A stretch of DNA of 18,036 bases from Planctomycetia bacterium (GTDB lineage Bacteria; Planctomycetota; Planctomycetia; Pirellulales; UBA1268): contig RFPF01000033.1 of NCBI GenBank assembly GCA_009926295.1, forward strand, positions 1-18,036. The letters run 5' to 3'. This document shows, piece by piece, positions 7,464 through 13,783 of the stretch. Made by a program: the position numbers and the translations under genes. The stretch's first letter is position 1. The number at the start of each line of letters is the position of its first letter. The notes beneath the pieces were generated by a model that was not told the origin of the DNA, did not search any database, and saw only the letters and a list, made by a program, of their open reading frames with translations.

Positions 7464-7492
7464 ATTGTACCGGGATGTCCCACCGCGGTCAG
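7464..7492 (-). promoter_or_regulatory. Candidate sigma-70 promoter of the VOC gene
   Basis: On the minus strand, CTGACC (7487-7492) and TACAAT (7464-7469) are 17 bp apart and match consensus at four and five of six positions. The -35 element overlaps the stop codon of the transporter gene. The start codon is 27 nt beyond the -10 box. Confidence 0.5.
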
Positions 7493-8802
7493 GCGACCGT
7501 GGCCGGCTCGGTCTCGGGGTCGTCCTCCACCTCCGCCCCCGTGGCCAGCCACCGCGGCGGCCAGAAGGCCACGAGCAGGAGCCCCGCCGCGGCGAGCGCC
7601 ATCGCGGCAGGCACGAGGAACAGCCGCCGGTAGTCGACGGCGCCATCGGCCGAGGTCAACGATGTTCGCAACGGAAAGAAGAACCAGTTCGCCGCGAGAT
7701 CACCGAGACCCAGGACGAGGAGATTGAACAGGCTCTGCGCGCTGGAGCGGACGTCCTTCGGAAACGCCGCATCGATGAAGATGTAGAGGGTGGCGAAGAA
7801 GAACGCGTAACAGATGCCGTGGAGCACCTGCACGGCGACGATCACGGCGGCGGACTGCGGCATGAACGCGAAGACGGCGAAGCGGGCGGCGTGGCCGAGG
7901 ATGCCGAGGATCATCGTGGTCTTCCACCCCAGCCTGGCGAGCACGCCCCCGAGCACGGCCATCGTGAGGATTTCGGCCACCTGTCCGATGCTCATCACGG
8001 GCATGATCCACGCCTTCTCCATGCCGACGCCCTTCTCGAGAAAGTTCTCGGCCAGTTTGAAATACCCGTTGTGGATGACGGAGTCGATGAACGTGACGAG
8101 AAAGAGAACCAGAAGGTACGGGTAGGACAGGTAGCCGGTGGCCCTGAGCCAGGCGATGCCGGCGATCCCTCCGTCGGGAACGCGCTTCGGCGGCGTGTGC
8201 GGCAGCGCGAGGCTGAAGGCCGCCAGCATCAGCGACGTGACGCCCGACACCACGAAGATGCCACGGCTCGCGTCGACCGCGTCGACGCCTTCCTTCCCCT
8301 TGAGCAGGAAGAAGAGGGGCCACGCGGCCAGGATCCAGCCGATCGTGCCACCCATCCGCACGATGCCGAACTCCTTCTGGGCGTTCTTCATGTGGGCGAA
8401 GGCGATCGAGTTGGATACGGAAATGGTGGGCACGTAGAGGAGCGCGTGCACGAGCATCAGCCCGAAGAACACGGGAAACACGCCGACCCCCGTCGCAGCG
8501 GCGATCTCGCGGGCCCAGTACATCGCGAGGATCGCCAGCCCGCCGAGGAAGTGGCTCACGGCCATGAAACGCTCGGCCGCGAACGTGCGGTCGGCGAACT
8601 GGCTGGAGAAGAAGATCCCGACGATCGACGCGATGGCGAAGGCGCTGCCCACCCAGGCGATCTGGGCGTCGCTGAACGCGAGGCCGTCCTTTCCCATGTA
8701 GCCCCAGATCAGGGGCAGCCACGCTCCCCAGATGGCGAACTCGAGCACCATCATCAGCCAGAGGCGGAAGGTCGGGGCGCGGGCGGCAGTGGGCGTGTCC
8801 AT
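7489..8802 (-). CDS. MFS transporter, nucleoside:H+ symporter (NHS) family
   Basis: The 437-residue protein is almost entirely hydrophobic, with about twelve membrane helices. The N-terminus, FRLWLMMVLEFAIWGAWLP, and the following GKDGLAFSDAQIAWVGSAFAI resemble the nucleoside:H+ symporter group (NupG/XapB-like). That family imports nucleosides using the proton gradient. From memory, planctomycetes carry several copies, and their real substrates are unproven. An acidic residue in helix 1 (the Glu of LEFAIWG) could take part in proton coupling. ATG at 8802 was chosen. A GTG at 8838 would add 12 residues encoded by what looks like the promoter. There is no Shine-Dalgarno sequence, and a -10-like box ends 8 nt before the ATG. 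No nucleoside-metabolism gene is adjacent. Confidence 0.85.
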   Translation of the reverse strand: MDTPTAARAPTFRLWLMMVLEFAIWGAWLPLIWGYMGKDGLAFSDAQIAWVGSAFAIASIVGIFFSSQFADRTFAAERFMAVSHFLGGLAILAMYWAREIAAATGVGVFPVFFGLMLVHALLYVPTISVSNSIAFAHMKNAQKEFGIVRMGGTIGWILAAWPLFFLLKGKEGVDAVDASRGIFVVSGVTSLMLAAFSLALPHTPPKRVPDGGIAGIAWLRATGYLSYPYLLVLFLVTFIDSVIHNGYFKLAENFLEKGVGMEKAWIMPVMSIGQVAEILTMAVLGGVLARLGWKTTMILGILGHAARFAVFAFMPQSAAVIVAVQVLHGICYAFFFATLYIFIDAAFPKDVRSSAQSLFNLLVLGLGDLAANWFFFPLRTSLTSADGAVDYRRLFLVPAAMALAAAGLLLVAFWPPRWLATGAEVEDDPETEPATVA

Positions 8803-8810
8803 GCCGCAAG

Positions 8811-8838
8811 AGGATAGCAGTCCCCGCGAACGGGACAA
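8811..8838 (-). promoter_or_regulatory. Candidate promoter of the MFS transporter gene
   Basis: On the minus strand, TTGTCC (8833-8838) and TATCCT (8811-8816) are 16 bp apart. The -10 box ends 8 nt before the ATG at 8802, so the transcript would be leaderless or nearly so, and no Shine-Dalgarno sequence is present. The -35 hexamer is identical to that proposed for ftsH. Confidence 0.4.
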
Positions 8839-8847
8839 TTTCCACCT

Positions 8848-8872
8848 CCCGGCGGCGGCCCTGCCGCCCGGG
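8848..8872 (-). terminator. GC-rich hairpin after the SDR gene
   Basis: GGCGGC (8854-8859) and GCCGCC (8863-8868) pair around a 3-nt loop and can be extended imperfectly outward by CCCGG and CCGGG. The hairpin begins immediately past the SDR stop codon (8874) and ends before the transporter promoter. It has no U-tract. Confidence 0.4.
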
Positions 8873-8873
8873 G

Positions 8874-9614
8874 CTACCGTGCCTTGAGGTCGGCCAGACC
8901 ACCATCCACGCCGAGCACCTGGCCCGTGATCCAGCCCTGTTCGGGATCGAGCAGCCAGCGGATCGCCCGCGCCACGTCGGCGGGCTCACCGAGCCGGCCG
9001 AGCGGATGCATCGCGAGCGAGGCCTTCTCGGCGAGCTCCGTCGCGACCAGGCCCCTCGTGAGCGGCGTCCGCACGAGCCCCGGGGCGACCACGTTGAAGC
9101 GAATCCTGGCCCTGGCATACGTGGCGGCCGCGGACCGCGCCAGGCCCTCGAGCCCCGCCTTCGCCGCCGCGATCGCCTCGTGGTTCGCCAGGCCGATCCG
9201 CGCCGCCGCACTCGACACGAGAACCACCGCCCCGCCGTCGGCCTTCATGATCCGTCCGGCGGCCCGCACGCAGCCGAATCCACTGGTGAGATTGGTCGCC
9301 AGGGTCGTGTTCCACTCAGCGGCCGTCGTCAGGTGGGCCGGCTTGAGCAGGATCGAGCCCACGCAGTTGGCGATGCCGGAGAGCCCGCCCAGCGCGGCAC
9401 ACGCCGCATCGGCACACGCATCGACCGCGTCGGGATCGGTCGCATCGACGGCCGCTCCGGGCATGCCCAGTTCGGCGCCGAGCGAGGAGAGCCTGTCCGC
9501 GTCGCGACCGGCGAGAAACACCTTGTGCCCGCCTTCGACGAGCAGCCTCGCCACCGCGGATCCGATCCCACCGGTGGCTCCGAGCACGAGCACCCTCTGC
9601 CCGGCGTCGCTCAC
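8874..9614 (-). CDS. SDR-fold protein lacking the catalytic tyrosine
   Basis: The 246-residue protein has the classical short-chain dehydrogenase/reductase fold. GATGGIG (12-18) binds the nucleotide, GRD (36-38) with Arg37 suggests NADP(H) preference, NCVG (83-86) replaces the usual NNAG, and Ser134/Ser135 lie at the catalytic serine. In the YxxxK motif, Lys152 is kept but the tyrosine position is Ile148, within NHEAIAAAKAG. The fold and cofactor site are intact, so it is not a decaying gene. It may use another acid, such as His145 or Glu146, or act as a binding protein. From memory, the NHEAIAAAKAG variant recurs in other bacteria. It starts at a GTG overlapping the sigma-factor stop by 4 nt (GTGA), so translation is probably coupled. 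Confidence 0.88.
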   Translation of the reverse strand: MSDAGQRVLVLGATGGIGSAVARLLVEGGHKVFLAGRDADRLSSLGAELGMPGAAVDATDPDAVDACADAACAALGGLSGIANCVGSILLKPAHLTTAAEWNTTLATNLTSGFGCVRAAGRIMKADGGAVVLVSSAAARIGLANHEAIAAAKAGLEGLARSAAATYARARIRFNVVAPGLVRTPLTRGLVATELAEKASLAMHPLGRLGEPADVARAIRWLLDPEQGWITGQVLGVDGGLADLKAR

Positions 9615-10597
9615 AGCCAGTCGCCCACCGTCTGCGCGAGCCGCGCCTCGGCGGCCATGCCCCGCAGTTTGTCGAGGGCCCGCGTCTGGATCTGCCTGAT
9701 CCGCTCCTTGCAGACCCCCATCGAGCTGCCGAGTTCCCGGAACGTGCGCGGTCGCTTGCCGTCGAACCCGAACCGCGCCACCACGATCTGCCTTTCGCGG
9801 GGCTCGAGGTCGGCGAGAAAGCCGGAGAACAGCTCCTTGAGGACGCCGATCTGCTCGGCCGAGCAGTACTCCGTGGCATCCGGTTCCGCTGCCCGGTCCT
9901 TCAATGCCTCGTCGCTCGCGACGAAGCGATTCCGCTGCTGCCGGCCGCGATGCGACATCCGGAAGAAGTGCCTCTGGATGGCGTAGGTGGCGTAGGTGCT
10001 GAAGCGGTTGCCGAGGGCGAAGTTGAACTTCTCCACGGCCCTCATCAGGGCGACGTTGCCGTCGCTCACGAGATCGTCGAAGGAGTTGCTCGCGTCGACG
10101 AACTTCTTGGCGATCGACACCACCAGACGGAGGTTCGACGTGATGATGATCGACTTCACGGTCTCGGCTTCCGCCAGCCAGCCCTCGACCTCCTCGATCT
10201 GCCGCAGGCTGGCCCGCTTGGCGTCGAGACGGCCGCGGGCGGTGGCGGCCCGAAACTTCAGCCAGTTCATGCGGCGGAAGTAGAACTGCTCTTCATCCCT
10301 GGTGAGCAGCCGCTTTTGATACAGGCTCGCCAGATAGGGGGAGAGCGCCGCGCCGCCGGCACGAGCCGACTCGTCCCGATCGAGCGGGGTCGCGGCGTCG
10401 GCGGGCGGATTCGAGGCCAGGGCCTCGGCCCCCTTCCGCAGGAACTGCCTGCACGGGATGTATTCGATCGGGCGGGCAAAAAAACCGGCGCGACGCTCGC
10501 GGAGTTCGGCACGGCGCCGCTCCAGTTGGTGCGATTTCCGCTTTGTGGCGGCCGAAGAACGTTTTCCGCGGGCTGGCGGGCGTCCGAGGGCGATCAT
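9611..10597 (-). CDS. Sigma-70 family RNA polymerase sigma factor, divergent, lacking region 3
   Basis: The 328-residue protein directs RNA polymerase to promoters. Residues 1-80 are a basic, probably disordered tail. A region 1.2-like segment lies at about 84-112 (LSPYLASLYQKRLLTRDEE). Region 2 spans about 150-215, with NLRLVVSIAKKF and FSTYATYAIQRHFFR. Region 4 spans about 260-315, with the helix-turn-helix TFRELGSSMGVCKERIRQIQ. Only about 43 residues separate regions 2 and 4, too few for a normal region 3. Where RpoD has WWIRQAIT in region 2.4, this protein has YAIQRHFF, so the promoter-melting tryptophans and the -10-reading Gln and Thr are changed. It is thus an alternative factor of the planctomycete-type group rather than the housekeeping one. 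AGGAGA precedes ATG 10597 by 6 nt, and a TATTCT box (10657-10662) lies upstream. Confidence 0.92.
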   Translation of the reverse strand: MIALGRPPARGKRSSAATKRKSHQLERRRAELRERRAGFFARPIEYIPCRQFLRKGAEALASNPPADAATPLDRDESARAGGAALSPYLASLYQKRLLTRDEEQFYFRRMNWLKFRAATARGRLDAKRASLRQIEEVEGWLAEAETVKSIIITSNLRLVVSIAKKFVDASNSFDDLVSDGNVALMRAVEKFNFALGNRFSTYATYAIQRHFFRMSHRGRQQRNRFVASDEALKDRAAEPDATEYCSAEQIGVLKELFSGFLADLEPRERQIVVARFGFDGKRPRTFRELGSSMGVCKERIRQIQTRALDKLRGMAAEARLAQTVGDWL

Positions 10598-10713
10598 GCT
10601 GTTCTCCTGTGGCCGACACCGCCGGCGGGAAAGGCGGCGACCGTTCGGCCCGTCGGAGAATAGAACCGCGAACGCCTGGGACGATTAACAGGCCTGGGCG
10701 GGCGAAAAGGGGC

Positions 10714-11670
10714 TCAGGGGTCGGCCGAGACGGCCTCGCCGCCGGCCCGGGTGCAGAGGGCGTGGAACACGTCCTCGTCGATGCTGTCGGCGAAAAACCT
10801 GGTCGACGCATCGGCCCGCAGAAACACCACGCCGCCCGGATGGCGGCTCGAAAAATCGTCGAAGTGATCGCCCCCGTTGGGGGCGTGGTCGGCCACGCCG
10901 ACGACCCGCGCCCGCGCCGCCTCGGCGTCTTCGATGACGCCCGACCAGACGCTGCCGCCGAGCCGGGAACAGCGCTCGCCCAGCAGCAGCGTCTTCGACG
11001 ATCCGTCGGTGATGTGCTTCAACGACACGCGACTGTTGCGGAAGAAGATCCCGTCGCCATCGGCCGGTTCGTCCTCGGGCGATCGCGCCCAGCCGAAGAT
11101 CCCCACGTAGTTGCTCTTGGCCGCCCAGCAAAGCCCGCTGAGTTCTCCACCGTCGACCGGGTGGCCGGCGTGGTGTCCGGAGTCGTCCGATTCGGCATGT
11201 TCGTCGTGCCCGTCCTCATGCCCCACTTCGAAGATTCCCTGCCTCTCGGTCGGGCCAGCAAGATCCGATGCGCATCGGTAGGTCGCGACAATCGTCTCGC
11301 GGACCTTTCGGTTCACGTCGTCGCCGTGCGCGTCGAAGACGGGACGCTGGAAGTCGATGCGGTCATGGAGGGCTCCCGCCTCGATCTGCGGAAGCAGTCT
11401 CGATCCCCAACCCCAGCCCGGCTGGTCGTATTCGGGCTCCGCCGCGGCCGACGGACCACCCACCCAGCCTGCGGGGAACGTGCCGGCGTGGTCGTGGTAG
11501 TGGTGCAACGCGATGCCGATCTGCCGGAGGTTGTTCACGCAGGCGGTTCGCCGCCCGGCCTCCCGCACCGCTTGCACCGCCGGCAGGAGCAGGCCCACGA
11601 GAAGGCCGATGATCGCGATCACGACGAGCAATTCAACGAGCGAGAACCCGCGCCGACGCCGCGTCTGCAT
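10714..11670 (-). CDS. DUF1559 protein with type IV pilin-like N-terminus
   Basis: The 318-residue protein starts with basic residues then GFSLVELLVVIAIIGLL, the prepilin cleavage and methylation motif. Cleavage after Gly8 would leave Phe9 as the first residue and Glu13 as the conserved pilin glutamate. The following LLPAVQAVREAGRRTACVNNLRQIGIALHHYHD is diagnostic of DUF1559, a family largely confined to planctomycetes and present there in many copies. Near the C-terminus, HPGGVVFLRADAS replaces the usual H-x9-DG motif with DA. It is probably an exported pseudopilin-like or surface protein of unknown function. An insertion at about 150-171 is packed with His and acidic residues and may bind metal. 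ATG 11670 is preferred over a TTG two codons upstream, since GGGAG lies 6 nt before it. Confidence 0.94.
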   Translation of the reverse strand: MQTRRRRGFSLVELLVVIAIIGLLVGLLLPAVQAVREAGRRTACVNNLRQIGIALHHYHDHAGTFPAGWVGGPSAAAEPEYDQPGWGWGSRLLPQIEAGALHDRIDFQRPVFDAHGDDVNRKVRETIVATYRCASDLAGPTERQGIFEVGHEDGHDEHAESDDSGHHAGHPVDGGELSGLCWAAKSNYVGIFGWARSPEDEPADGDGIFFRNSRVSLKHITDGSSKTLLLGERCSRLGGSVWSGVIEDAEAARARVVGVADHAPNGGDHFDDFSSRHPGGVVFLRADASTRFFADSIDEDVFHALCTRAGGEAVSADP

Positions 11671-11700
11671 GGCCAACTCCCTGTCTCAAGGACGATTTTC

Positions 11701-11729
11701 ACCGTAACTTTCTTCCCACGCGTTGTCCA
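11701..11729 (-). promoter_or_regulatory. Candidate promoter of the DUF1559 gene
   Basis: On the minus strand, TGGACA (11724-11729), five of six matches to the -35 consensus, is 17 bp from TACGGT (11701-11706). The expected leader is about 24 nt and carries the ribosome binding site. It shares a 110-bp divergent intergenic space with the photolyase gene. Confidence 0.4.
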
Positions 11730-11767
11730 GCGGCGGGCGGCTCCGTCCGGATCACGGGTTTTTCGGG

Positions 11768-11773
11768 TAGGGT
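11768..11773 (+). promoter_or_regulatory. -10-like box immediately upstream of the photolyase start
   Basis: TAGGGT ends 7 nt before the photolyase ATG at 11781. There is no good -35 at 16-18 bp and no clear Shine-Dalgarno sequence. It resembles the boxes just before the transporter and methyltransferase genes and may drive a leaderless transcript. Confidence 0.25.
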
Positions 11774-11780
11774 ACGAGCC

Positions 11781-13337
11781 ATGGCCGGCAGCCTCGTTCT
11801 CATCCTCGGCGACCAACTCGACCGCCGCAGCGCGGCGTTCGATGGCTTCGACCCGGCCCGCGACCGCGTCTGGATGGCGGAGGTGGCCGAGGAATCCACC
11901 CACGTCTGGACGCACAAGGCTCGGATCGCCGTGTTCCTGTCGGGCATGCGGCATTTTCGCGACCGGCTCCGCGCCGAAGGGATTTCCGTCGACTACCGGG
12001 AACTCGCCGCCAAACCCCAGTCCAAGGAACCGACGACGCTGGCGGCCGCCCTGACCGCGAGCCTCGCGCCGGCGGCAAAGGGGAGGCAACCACCCGACCG
12101 CGTCGTCGTCGTCGAGCCCGGCGAGTGGCGGGTGCTGGAATCGCTGCGCGCAGCAGCCGCAGCCGCGGGGATTCCCCTCGATATCCGTCCTGACCGCCAT
12201 TTTTTTTCATCCCGCGACGACTTCGCCGCCCACGCCGCGGGCCGCAGGCAATTGCGGCTCGAATACTTCTACAGGCCGCTCCGGGAGAAGTTCGGCGTGC
12301 TCATGGACGACGGCGAGCCCGCCGGCGGCCAATGGAATTTCGACGTCGAGAATCGCGGGGCGTTCCCCAAGTCCGGCCCCGGCAAGCTCCCCACGCCCGC
12401 CCGCTTCGAGCCGGACGCGATCACGCGCGGCGTGATCGACCTCGTCAACGAGAGGTTCAGCAAGCATCCCGGCAGCCTTGCCGACTTCGACTGGCCGGTG
12501 ACGGCCGACGACGCCCGCCGGGCCCTCGATGATTTTCTCGCCCACCGGCTGGTGAACTTCGGCCGCTACCAGGACGCGATCTGGACCGGCGCGCCCTGGC
12601 TCTACCATGCGCGGCTCTCGCAGGCGATGAACATGAAGCTGCTCGATCCGCGCGACGTCGTCGCGGGCGCAGAGCGGATGTGGCGAAAGGGAAAGGCGCC
12701 GCTGGAGGCGACCGAGGGCTTCATCCGCCAGGTGATCGGCTGGCGGGAGTACGTCCGCGGCGTCTACTGGCACTTCATGCCGGAGTACGAGCGGCGCAAT
12801 GCCCTCGGCGCCGACCGTGACCTGCCCGGCTTCTACTGGACGGCCGCCACCGAGATGAACTGCCTCAAGGATGCAATCTCTCAGACGCTCCGGTTCGGAT
12901 ACGCCCACCACATCCAGCGGCTCATGGTGACGGGCCTGTTCGCGCTCCTCTTCGGCGTCCGGCCGGAGGAGGCGCACCGCTGGTACCTCGCCGTCTACGT
13001 CGACGCGGTCGAGTGGGTCGAGCTGCCCAACACGCTCGGCATGAGCCAGTTCGCCGACGGCGGCGTGATGGCCTCGAAGCCCTACTGCGCCACCGGCGCC
13101 TACCTCGACCGGATGAGCAACGCCTGCAAGGGCTGCCGCTACGATCCCAAGAAGGCCACGGGCCCCGATGCCTGCCCGTTCACGACCCTCTACTGGGACT
13201 TCCTCGCCCGCCACGAGAAGCTCCTGCGCAGGAACCAGCGCATGACGATGCAGCTCAAGAACCTCGACCGCAAGCCGGCCGCTGACTTGAAGGCCATCCG
13301 CCGCCAGGCCGACACCTTCCGCGACGGCTTGGCGTGA
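11781..13337 (+). CDS. phrB: Iron-sulfur (6-4) photolyase, PhrB/CryB type
   Basis: The 518-residue protein belongs to the deoxyribodipyrimidine photolyase-related group (FeS-BCP). These flavoproteins use light to repair (6-4) photoproducts and carry a [4Fe-4S] cluster. The N-terminal domain starts SLVLILGDQLD, the Rossmann-like antenna-binding domain. Four cluster cysteines are present at 361, 449, 452 and 465. As I recall Agrobacterium PhrB (Cys350, 438, 441, 454), all four sit at a constant offset of 11 residues. The catalytic-site histidines in YAHHIQRLM (His376, His377) fit the same offset. The C-terminus is complete, so the enzyme should be active. It is transcribed divergently from the DUF1559 gene and ends in an inverted repeat that overlaps its stop codon. 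Confidence 0.95.
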   Translation: MAGSLVLILGDQLDRRSAAFDGFDPARDRVWMAEVAEESTHVWTHKARIAVFLSGMRHFRDRLRAEGISVDYRELAAKPQSKEPTTLAAALTASLAPAAKGRQPPDRVVVVEPGEWRVLESLRAAAAAAGIPLDIRPDRHFFSSRDDFAAHAAGRRQLRLEYFYRPLREKFGVLMDDGEPAGGQWNFDVENRGAFPKSGPGKLPTPARFEPDAITRGVIDLVNERFSKHPGSLADFDWPVTADDARRALDDFLAHRLVNFGRYQDAIWTGAPWLYHARLSQAMNMKLLDPRDVVAGAERMWRKGKAPLEATEGFIRQVIGWREYVRGVYWHFMPEYERRNALGADRDLPGFYWTAATEMNCLKDAISQTLRFGYAHHIQRLMVTGLFALLFGVRPEEAHRWYLAVYVDAVEWVELPNTLGMSQFADGGVMASKPYCATGAYLDRMSNACKGCRYDPKKATGPDACPFTTLYWDFLARHEKLLRRNQRMTMQLKNLDRKPAADLKAIRRQADTFRDGLA

Positions 13338-13409
13338 GCATGCCGAGCAACGCCCCGGCCCGAAGAAACAAATTACCACCCGCATTCGGAGCCGGCGGTA
13401 GGCATGCTC
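13336..13409. repeat. Nested inverted repeat at the end of the photolyase gene
   Basis: An outer perfect 9-bp repeat, GAGCATGCC (13336-13344) and GGCATGCTC (13401-13409), starts inside the photolyase stop codon. An inner pair, CCGGCCCGAA (13355-13364) and TTCGGAGCCGG (13385-13395), is complementary with one bulge. Together they could fold into one extended RNA hairpin on either strand, acting as a 3'-end stabiliser or terminator, or they may be the remains of a small palindromic element. Confidence 0.55.
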
Positions 13410-13541
13410 GACCACGGTCGTGTTGAGAGTCCAAGACTCGTGGGTTTTGATCAGGTGCCGACAGTCCTCAACGACTCCCTTCGTCTGCGCGTGCCCACCG
13501 ACCGACTCCGCCGAAAGGTCCAGGCGCCTTCGAGTTGAGGA

Positions 13542-13684
13542 GGCTGCGGGCTCCCCGTGTCCCGGGAGCCGGCGTATTTGACCAGCGCAGCCATGGATGG
13601 CGCAGCGCAGGCAAATCCGAGTGAGCCGGAGCCCAGGAGGGCGGAGGTGAACGTCCGGTGACGGGATATGGGGAGCCCGCAGCC
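13542..13684. repeat. 143-bp element bounded by 23-bp inverted repeats, highly structured
   Basis: The ends, 13542-13564 and 13662-13684, are complementary over 23 positions with two mismatches. Inside, CCGGC (13569-13573) pairs with GCCGG near 13625-13629. ATTTG and CAAAT pair within that, and GCCAT-GG-ATGGC forms a central hairpin. A separate GCCC-AGGA-GGGC hairpin and a CGGA/TCCG pair follow. The layout suggests a branched RNA or a small non-autonomous mobile element (MITE-like). A 22-codon open frame (13593-13661, starting MDGAAQAN) is present but has no ribosome binding site. Confidence 0.65.
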
Positions 13685-13724
13685 GGCTTGGGCGCGTCGA
13701 GATCGAACGAGCTTTCAGCCGCGA

Positions 13725-13753
13725 TTGTCGGCGGAAACGTGGTGCCCTAGAGT
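13725..13753 (+). promoter_or_regulatory. Probable promoter of the cysD operon
   Basis: TTGTCG (13725-13730) and TAGAGT (13748-13753) are separated by 17 bp, each matching consensus at four of six positions. Transcription would start near 13760, leaving about 24 nt before the cysD ATG. No Shine-Dalgarno sequence of note is present. No riboswitch-like fold is apparent between promoter and start. Confidence 0.45.
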
Positions 13754-13783
13754 ACGGTCATCCTCGATCACCCTGCGGGCACG

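Larger units (their letters stand above)
13338..13783. other. 446-bp gene-free region between photolyase and cysD
   Basis: No convincing gene is seen here. It holds the nested repeat at 13336-13409, a plain stretch at 13410-13541, the long inverted-repeat element at 13542-13684, and the cysD promoter at 13725-13753. On the minus strand, one frame across about 13380-13540 is open and gives a protein-like stretch containing VVEDCRHLIKTHESWTL. It has no start codon before an upstream stop and I do not recognise it. It could be a gene remnant. Confidence 0.6.

Noticed and set aside
7360..8817. Plus-strand open frame of 485 codons opposite the transporter gene
   Set aside because: It is antisense to a clear twelve-helix transporter, and its His, Glu, Arg and Gly richness is what reversed hydrophobic codons give.
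10543..12054. Plus-strand open frame of 503 codons across the DUF1559 gene and the photolyase start
   Set aside because: It overlaps two well-supported genes and both of their start regions, and has no family motif.
12207..13415. Minus-strand open frame of 402 codons opposite the photolyase
   Set aside because: The bulk is a photolyase shadow. Only the part beyond 13337 looks mildly protein-like, and I do not recognise it, so it is mentioned only as a possible remnant.
13593..13661. 22-codon open frame inside the inverted-repeat element
   Set aside because: It has no ribosome binding site, its start lies in the central hairpin, and a frame this short is expected by chance at this GC content.
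13690..13783. Possible SAM or other sulfur-related riboswitch before cysD
   Set aside because: The predicted leader is only about 24 nt, and I find no conserved riboswitch core upstream.
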